Assembly: GCA_016893485.2 (NCBI GenBank)
Contig: JAFEKX020000001.1
Span: 372,001-436,000 of the forward strand
Length of the DNA: 64,000 nucleotides
Reading direction: 5' to 3'
Source of the DNA: Streptomyces sp. P3
Lineage (GTDB): Bacteria > Actinomycetota > Actinomycetes > Streptomycetales > Streptomycetaceae
The first letter of the stretch is position 1. Every line of letters begins with the position of its first letter. A program made the position numbers and the translations under genes. This document shows positions 59,236 to 64,000 of the stretch, one piece after another. The notes under the pieces are model-generated. The model was not told the DNA's origin and searched no databases. It saw only the letters and a list, made by a program, of their open reading frames with translations.

Positions 59236-60079
59236 TCAGTACGGCAGGAACGCGTCGCGGGTGGCCTCGTCCGGGTCGAAGTCCGGGGCAGTCCCTCGAA
59301 CTTGGGCTCCCGTTTCTCCACGAAGCTGGCAACCCCTTCACGGAAGTCCGGCGAGCCCGCGAAGAACTCCATGGCGGAGTAGGAGCGGGCAAGGGCTTCG
59401 GTGAAGGGCCGGTCGAGATCGCCGTACACCTGGTGGCGTACGACGGCCATGGCGCGCGGTGAGCAGTTGCGGGCGATGTCGCGGGCATAGGCGCGGGCCG
59501 CGTCGAGCAGGTCCTCGGGCTCCACGACCCGGCTGACGAGGCCGAGTTGCTTCGCCTCGTCGGCGTCGAAGACGCGGCCGGACAGGAGGAGGTCGAGGGC
59601 GTTCTCCAGGCCGACGACGCGGGGCAGCACGTAGGGGAGGTTGTACTCGCCGGCGAGGCCGCGGCGGGTGAAGGCGGTGGTGAAGCGGGCGCCTCGGGCG
59701 GCGAAGCGTACGTCGCAGATCAGGGCCTGGACCAGTCCGATGCCGGCGCAGGCTCCGTTGACGGCCGCGATGAGCGGCTTGGGCATGGTCCGCCTGCTGT
59801 ACATGGGCACGCGGGCCTGGAGGTTGAGGACTGGCCCGGCTGCGCGTTCCGTTCAAGGCGCTGGACGTCCATGCCGGGGCAGAACGCCCGGCCGGCGCCC
59901 GTGACGATCACGACGCGGACGGCGGGGTCGGCGGCGGCCTCGTCCAGGAGGGCGAAGAAGCGGCGCTCCATGGGGAGGCTCCAAGCGTTCTTGCGCTCGG
60001 GCCGGTTGAGGGTGACGGTGGCGACACCGTCCTCGTCGACCTCGTACAGCACCAGCTCGTCGGCGGATTCGTCCGGCAT
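59236..60079 (-). CDS. Enoyl-CoA hydratase/isomerase (two frameshifts)
   Basis: About 280 residues, paralogous to the crotonase at 52638. VLYEVDEDGVATVTLNRPER, GRAFCPGMDVQRLERNAQPG; a change near 59830; RVPMYSRRTMPKPLIAAVNG and ACAGIGLVQALICDVRFAAR, RRGLAGEYNLPYVLPRVVGL; a change near 59290 restores FDPDEATRDAFLPY before TGA. Oxyanion-hole segments are intact. It lies 15 bp before the FAS1-like gene in the same operon and 4 bp after the thioesterase. Confidence 0.82.
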
Positions 60080-60083
60080 CGGG

Positions 60084-60593
60084 TCACTCCTCGGTCAACG
60101 GATCGGTGGGGTCCGTGGGTTGGACGGGTTCGCCGACGCCCGCTCGCTCGCCGGAGATCGACACCACCACCTGTCCCCGGGCGCAGACGACCCCGTCGGT
60201 CATCACGTCGACGTCGGCGAAGTGCAGCCTGCGGCCCCGTCGGACGCAGCGCGCGTAGGCGACGGCCTCCCGGCCCCGGGCGGGGCGAGGTACTGCACCG
60301 ACATCGAGACGGTGCTGAGCCGGCTCCCCCTTCTGGAAGTCGTGCCCGGCGATCACGGCTCCCGCGCCCGCCGTGTCGATGAGCGCGGAGAGCACTCCGC
60401 CGTGGAACACGCCTTCGTGGGCGGTGAGTTGCTCGGCGTAGGGAAGGACGACCTCGACGCCGCCGGGGTCCCAGCGGACCATGCGCAGCCGACAGAGGCG
60501 GTTGAACGCGACGCCGCGCTCCCAGCGGGCCCGGAACCACTCGCGGCGTTCGCGCTGTTCCTGGTCGGTGAGGGGTCTCGCCGCGACGGTCAT
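60084..60593 (-). CDS. PaaI-type thioesterase (two compensating frameshifts)
   Basis: About 169 residues from ATG 60593 (GGAGGG upstream). Hot-dog motif LTAHEGVFHGGVLSALIDTA (HGG...D) places it in the PaaI/YigI thioesterase family. Between about 60285 and 60335 the natural sequence SRLSTVSMSVQYLAP is read only in another frame; the open frame is restored afterwards (ARGREAVAYARCVRRGRRLH), so two opposite one-base changes are present. It would release CoA from an acyl-CoA, freeing stalled intermediates. First gene of the leftward operon. Confidence 0.78.
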   Translation of the reverse strand: MTVAARPLTDQEQRERREWFRARWERGVAFNRLCRLRMVRWDPGGVEVVLPYAEQLTAHEGVFHGGVLSALIDTAGAGAVIAGHDFQKGEPAQHRLDVGAVPRPARGREAVAYARCVRRGRRLHFADVDVMTDGVVCARGQVVVSISGERAGVGEPVQPTDPTDPLTEE

Positions 60594-60630
60594 CCGCACG
60601 CCCTCCGGTCTCGGCCGGTCAGCCGATCCA

Positions 60631-60647
60631 TATAGTTACATGAATTG
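60631..60647 (+). promoter_or_regulatory. Candidate GntR site F
   Basis: TATAGTTACATGAATTG matches site C (TATAGCTAGATGAATCA) in 13 of 17 bases. It lies between the divergent thioesterase and CoA-transferase genes; a second AT-rich stretch with TATATAACTCATTC follows at about 60695-60710. Confidence 0.6.
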
Positions 60648-60737
60648 GATAGTTGAAGCAATCACACGAGGCACAGTCGGACTCAGATGTATTATTTATA
60701 TAACTCATTCGATGTCCGTGAACAGAGGGAGACCCCG

Positions 60738-61931
60738 ATGCCGTCGACCGCCCTGGCCGGGATCCGCGTCCTCGACCTGTCCCGCATCCTCGCGGCACCC
60801 TGGCCACCCAGCTGCTGGCCGACCTCGGCGCGGAGGTCATCAAGGTCGAGCGGCCCGGCACCGGCGACGACTCCCGGACGTACGGTCCGCCGTTCGCCCC
60901 CGGCACGGACACCGCGGCCTTCTACCTCTCCTGCAACCGCAACAAGCAGTCCGTCACCGTCAACCACGCCACCGCCGAGGGGCAGGAGCTGATCCGCTCC
61001 CTCGCGGCCCGTTCGGACGTCCTGGTCGAGAACTTCCGCGCGGGCACGCTGGCGAAGTACGGCCTCGACCACGAGAGCCTGCGGGCGCTCAACCCGCGCC
61101 TGGTCTATCTGTCGGTCACCGGCTTCGGACAGTCCGGCCCGTACGCCCAACGCCCGGGATACGACGGCATCTTCCAGGCCATGTCCGGGATGATGAGCGT
61201 CTCCGGACACCCGACGAGCCGATGAAGGTCGGCGTCAGCATGGTCGACATCCTCACCGGCCTGTACGCCGCCACGGCCGTCCTGGCGGCCCTGCGACACC
61301 GGGACGCCACCGGCGAGGGTCAGTTCGTCGACCTCTCCCTGCTGGACTGCGGACTGGCCTCGCTGTCGCACTTCGCCATGAACTACCTGGTCTCCGGGGA
61401 GGTTCCGCGCCGGCGCGGCAACGGTGGCTACGGCGGAATCCCCTCCCAGGCATTCCAGTGCGCGGACAAGCCGCTCTTCCTCGTCGCGGGCAACGACAAG
61501 CAGTTCGCCGCGTTCTGCGCGGCTGCGGACCGCACCGACCTGCTCCAGGACCCTCGGTTCGCCTGACCTCCGCCCGGATCACCCACCGGGAGGAGATCCT
61601 GCCGGTCCTCGAAGCCATCATGCGGACCCGGACCCGGGACGAGTGGCTGGCCCTGCTGGACGAACACGACGTACCGGCGGGCCCGTTCAACGAGATGCCC
61701 GAGGTCTTCGCCGACCCGCAGATCCGGCACCGGGAGATGCTGATCGAGGTCGAGGACCCGGTGTCGGGCCGACTGCCGCTGCTCGCGAATCCGATACGCC
61801 TCACGGCGACCCCGGTCGAGGGCTACGCCCCGCCGCCCGCCCTGGGCGAGCACACCGCCGAAGTCCTGTGCGGGCTGGCCGGCGTGACGGAGGATCAGCT
61901 CGCGGGACTGCGTGCGCGGGGTGTCGTGTGA
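60738..61931 (+). CDS. CaiB/BaiF family CoA-transferase (three frameshifts)
   Basis: About 398 residues. MPSTALAGIRVLDLSRILA; change near 60797; GTLATQLLADLGAEVIKVER, RSDVLVENFRAGTLAKYGLD and RPGYDGIFQAMSGMMSVSG, where the Asp of GYDGIFQA is the expected catalytic residue of type III CoA-transferases; change near 61208; VGVSMVDILTGLYAATAVLA; change near 61563; ARITHREEILPVLEAIMRTR and LLDEHDVPAGPFNEMPEVFA. GGGAGA at 60728-60733 precedes ATG. It moves CoA between acyl donors and the pathway acid. Confidence 0.84.
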
Positions 61932-61935
61932 CGCC

Positions 61936-62690
61936 TCACCCGATCAGGGTCCGGCCGCCCTCCAGCATCAGCGTCGCGCCGGTCAGATACGCCATGTCGT
62001 CGCTCACCAGCGCGGCCACCGCCCGGCCGATGTCCGCCTCCGGGGCGCCGAGCCGGCCCAGCGGGATCTCGCGGGCGAGTTCCTCCGCCTTCTGGGGATG
62101 CGCGGCCAGATAGTCCTCGGCCGCCGGGCTGAGCGCGGCCGGGCAGACGACGTTCACGCGGATCCCGTACCGTCCCCACTCCCGCGCGGCGACCCGGCTC
62201 AGCCCGCGGATCGCCTCCTTGGCCATGGCGTACGCCGCGAAGGTCGCCTCGCCCCGCACCGCCGCCGACGAACCGAGGTTCACGACACTGCCGCGGCTCT
62301 CCTTCAGATGGGGAAGGGCCGCCTGCATCGCGTGGAAGACGGCCAACGGGCCGCTGCGGTAGGTGAGTTCGACATCGTCGTACGACGTCTTCTCCAGCCG
62401 TCGCTGCACCGAGGACTGGGCGTTGTTCACGAGCACGTCGAGGCCGCCGAACTCCCGTACCGTCTCGGCCACCATCCGGTCCACGTCGTCCCGCTCCCCA
62501 CGTCCCCGACGACGGTGTACGCCCTGCCCCCGCGCTCGGCGATCTCCCCGGCGGTGTCCTTCAGCCTGCTCTCGGTACGGCCGGTGAGGACCACGGCCGC
62601 GCCTTCGGCCGCCAGCGCGAGCGCGATGCCTCGGCCCACGCCCTGGCCCCCGCCGGTGACCAGGGCCGTCCTGCCTGACAACCGGGCCAT
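61936..62690 (-). CDS. Short-chain dehydrogenase/reductase (one frameshift)
   Basis: About 251 residues from ATG 62690 (AGGAG upstream). LSGRTALVTGGGQGVGRGIA (TGxxxGxG), VVLTGRTESRLKDTAGEIAE; a base missing near 62505; DVLVNNAQSSVQRRLEKTSY (NNA), GSVVNLGSSAAVRGEATFAA and YAMAKEAIRGLSRVAAREWG (YxxxK). The Arg in TGRTES after strand two suggests NADPH. Its start overlaps the stop of the SnoaL-like gene (TGATG). Confidence 0.82.
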
Positions 62691-63203
62691 CACGTCTCCT
62701 TCCAGAAGGCCGACCAGGTGGGAAGGCGTCGGGCAGAACGCCGGTTCCCCCGCGCCCTCCCAGCCGGTGAAGCCCACCGCTTGGGGGCGGTCGGTCACGT
62801 CGGCCGCGTACCAGTGCCGTTCGCGGCGCCGGGAGAAGTACCAGTCGCCGTCGACGCGGGCGTAGTCGTCGAAGTAGCAGATGGCCATCACGATCCACCG
62901 GTCCCCGACCTCGTGCTCGGCACGGCAGTAGACCGCGCCGGTCGCGGTGTCGCGGCCGGTGAACTCGACGCGGTGGCCGCAGATCTGGTGCACCGACCGC
63001 TGGAAGCCGCGCACCTGTGGCTCGATGTACTGCCGCAGGATCTGCCGTCCCCGGCCGTGACGCCCCATGTCCACGTCGGGGCGGAAACAGCCGACCCAGG
63101 CGTCCAGGTCACGTGAGTCCACGGCCAGGGCGTAACGGATCGGCAGTTGCTGGATGGCCTGGTGGGACTCGACGCGGTCGAGGCGGTCCTCGGTCGAGGT
63201 CAT
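62690..63203 (-). CDS. SnoaL-like (NTF2-fold) protein (frameshift near the end)
   Basis: About 170 residues. SHQAIQQLPIRYALAVDSRD, LDAWVGCFRPDVDMGRHGRG, RQYIEPQVRGFQRSVHQICG, RAEHEVGDRWIVMAICYFDD and DGDWYFSRRRERHWYAADVT match the SnoaL_4 type, with Asp and His residues of scytalone-dehydratase-like enzymes. Near 62735 the frame changes, giving the natural end LPTWSAFWKET. Without repair it would fuse to the SDR. ATGA overlap with the acyl-CoA dehydrogenase. Confidence 0.78.
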
Positions 63204-64000
63204 GGCCGCGGCTCCCTCGGCAGACCGAGGACCAGCTCCCCGATGATGTTGCGCTGGATCTCGCTCGAACCGCCGTAGATCGTCTCCGCGAGGGAGAGCA
63301 GGAACGAGCGCTGCCGGGTGTCGAGTTCGTAGTCCTCGCCCACGATCTGTCCGGCGGGGCCGGCCAACTCCATGGCCAGATGCCCGAGTTGCTGGTGGCG
63401 TGTCGAGGCGTAGAGCTTCGCCGTGGTGGCCTGGGCGCCCGGTGTGCGGCCCGCGGTCAGTTCCGCGATGGTCCTCAGGTTGGTGGTGCGCATGATGCGT
63501 ACGGAGATCCAGGCGTCCACGATCCGGCGGCGCAGCATGGGGTCGTCGAGGGCGCCGCGCTCGCGGGCCAGGTCGATCAGTGCCTCGGCCTCGCGCTCGA
63601 AGGTGAGCTGCTGGGGCAGCAGGGTGGTGCCGCGTTCGATGCCGAGCGTGGCCATCGCCGTGCGCCAACCCTGACCGACCTTCCCTACGGCCATGTCCGC
63701 GCCGGTGCGCGCGTCGGACATGAAGACCTCGGCGAACTCGTCCTGGCCGGCGAGGTTGCGGATGGGGCGGATCTCCACACCGGGCTGATCGGTCGGCAGG
63801 AGCAGCAGGGTGAGGCCTTTGTGGCGCCGGGAATCGGGGTCGGTGCGGGTGAGGACGTAGAGCCAGTCGGCGTGGACGCCGAACGAGGTCCACACCTTCT
63901 GCCCGTTGACCACCCACTGGTCGCCGTCGCGCTCGGCCCGGGTACGGACGGACGCCAGGTCGGAGCCCGCGCCGGGCTCGCTGAAGCCCTGCCCCCACAG
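63200..64000 (-). CDS. Acyl-CoA dehydrogenase, C-terminal part (cut by window end)
   Basis: About 266 residues; the N-terminus lies beyond the window. WGQGFSEPGAGSDLASVRTR, VVNGQKVWTSFGVHADWLYV, MAVGKVGQGWRTAMATLGIE and the C-terminal IYGGSSEIQRNIIGELVLGL are standard. The MCAD Glu position is Gly (YGGS), as in many actinobacterial FadE subunits. It may pair with the dehydrogenase at 50847. It heads the visible SnoaL/SDR operon. Confidence 0.86.
   Translation of the reverse strand: MWGQGFSEPGAGSDLASVRTRAERDGDQWVVNGQKVWTSFGVHADWLYVLTRTDPDSRRHKGLTLLLLPTDQPGVEIRPIRNLAGQDEFAEVFMSDARTGADMAVGKVGQGWRTAMATLGIERGTTLLPQQLTFEREAEALIDLARERGALDDPMLRRRIVDAWISVRIMRTTNLRTIAELTAGRTPGAQATTAKLYASTRHQQLGHLAMELAGPAGQIVGEDYELDTRQRSFLLSLAETIYGGSSEIQRNIIGELVLGLPREPRP

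Noticed and set aside
62427..63998. A 523-codon frame fusing dehydrogenase, SnoaL and SDR sequence
   Set aside because: The first third is out of frame with the real dehydrogenase; the SnoaL-SDR join results from a lost base, since LPTWSAFWKET and a TGATG overlap exist in the next frame.
1..64000. CRISPR arrays, tRNA or rRNA genes, prophage modules
   Set aside because: No regularly spaced repeats, no cloverleaf with CCA-end pattern noticed, and no phage structural genes among the readable proteins.

Overview
The window is high-GC DNA with strong G/C preference at third codon positions, many GTG starts, GGAGG-type ribosome sites and Streptomyces-typical families (DUF6480, MmcQ/YjbR, UvrA-like ABC protein, class F sortase, GH65 beside beta-phosphoglucomutase). 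It looks like accessory chromosome from a Streptomyces or close relative. I see no rRNA, tRNA, CRISPR array or intact insertion sequence.

Layout. 0-11.6 kb: esterase end, quinone-oxidoreductase-like MDR protein, TetR/aldo-keto reductase pair with two operators, AraC regulators, tandem MmcQ/YjbR genes, a decayed rarA, a cupin, a secreted protein, a radical-SAM remnant, an APC transporter and a DUF6480 protein. 11.7-18.5 kb: a disaccharide phosphorylase (GH65) with beta-phosphoglucomutase, an SRPBCC protein and a UvrA-like protein. 18.5-37.6 kb: an eroded region with remnants of IS481, IS110 and IS5 transposases, a MarR remnant, a decayed F420-type reductase and a decayed alpha/beta hydrolase. 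Between these lie two secreted SMP-30-like propellers, a GH54 arabinofuranosidase, a DsbA/MBL/NTF2 operon, a phytoene-desaturase-like oxidoreductase, a TetR/membrane-protein pair with a perfect 19-bp inverted operator repeat, and a secreted protein with a class F sortase.

37.6-64 kb is one functional block: LuxC-type acyl-CoA reductase, LuxE-type acyl-protein synthetase, a Liv-type ABC importer (LivF, lipoprotein, and an apparent LivH-LivM-LivG fusion), two thiolase-family enzymes and an HMG-CoA-synthase-like/DUF35 protein, three SDRs, two acyl-CoA dehydrogenases, two enoyl-CoA hydratases, a MaoC plus FAS1-like dehydratase pair, an acyl-CoA ligase, a thioesterase, a CaiB/BaiF CoA-transferase, an amidohydrolase, a serine hydrolase, DUF2889 and SnoaL-like proteins, and a FadR-type GntR regulator. 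Most junctions are 1-8 bp overlaps or gaps of a few bases. Divergent promoters in the block carry related AT-rich sites with a TA-x-ATGAAT core, so it is probably one regulon for import and CoA-dependent breakdown, or reduction to an aldehyde, of an unidentified lipid-like carboxylic acid.

Caution: more than half the genes contain one or more apparent frameshifts, mostly one base lost or gained in a run of G or C, while the protein stays recognisable on both sides. Many are probably sequence errors; rarA, the F420-type reductase and the transposases also have missing segments or in-frame stops and are real remnants. For frameshifted genes I give the full span of the reconstructed product.
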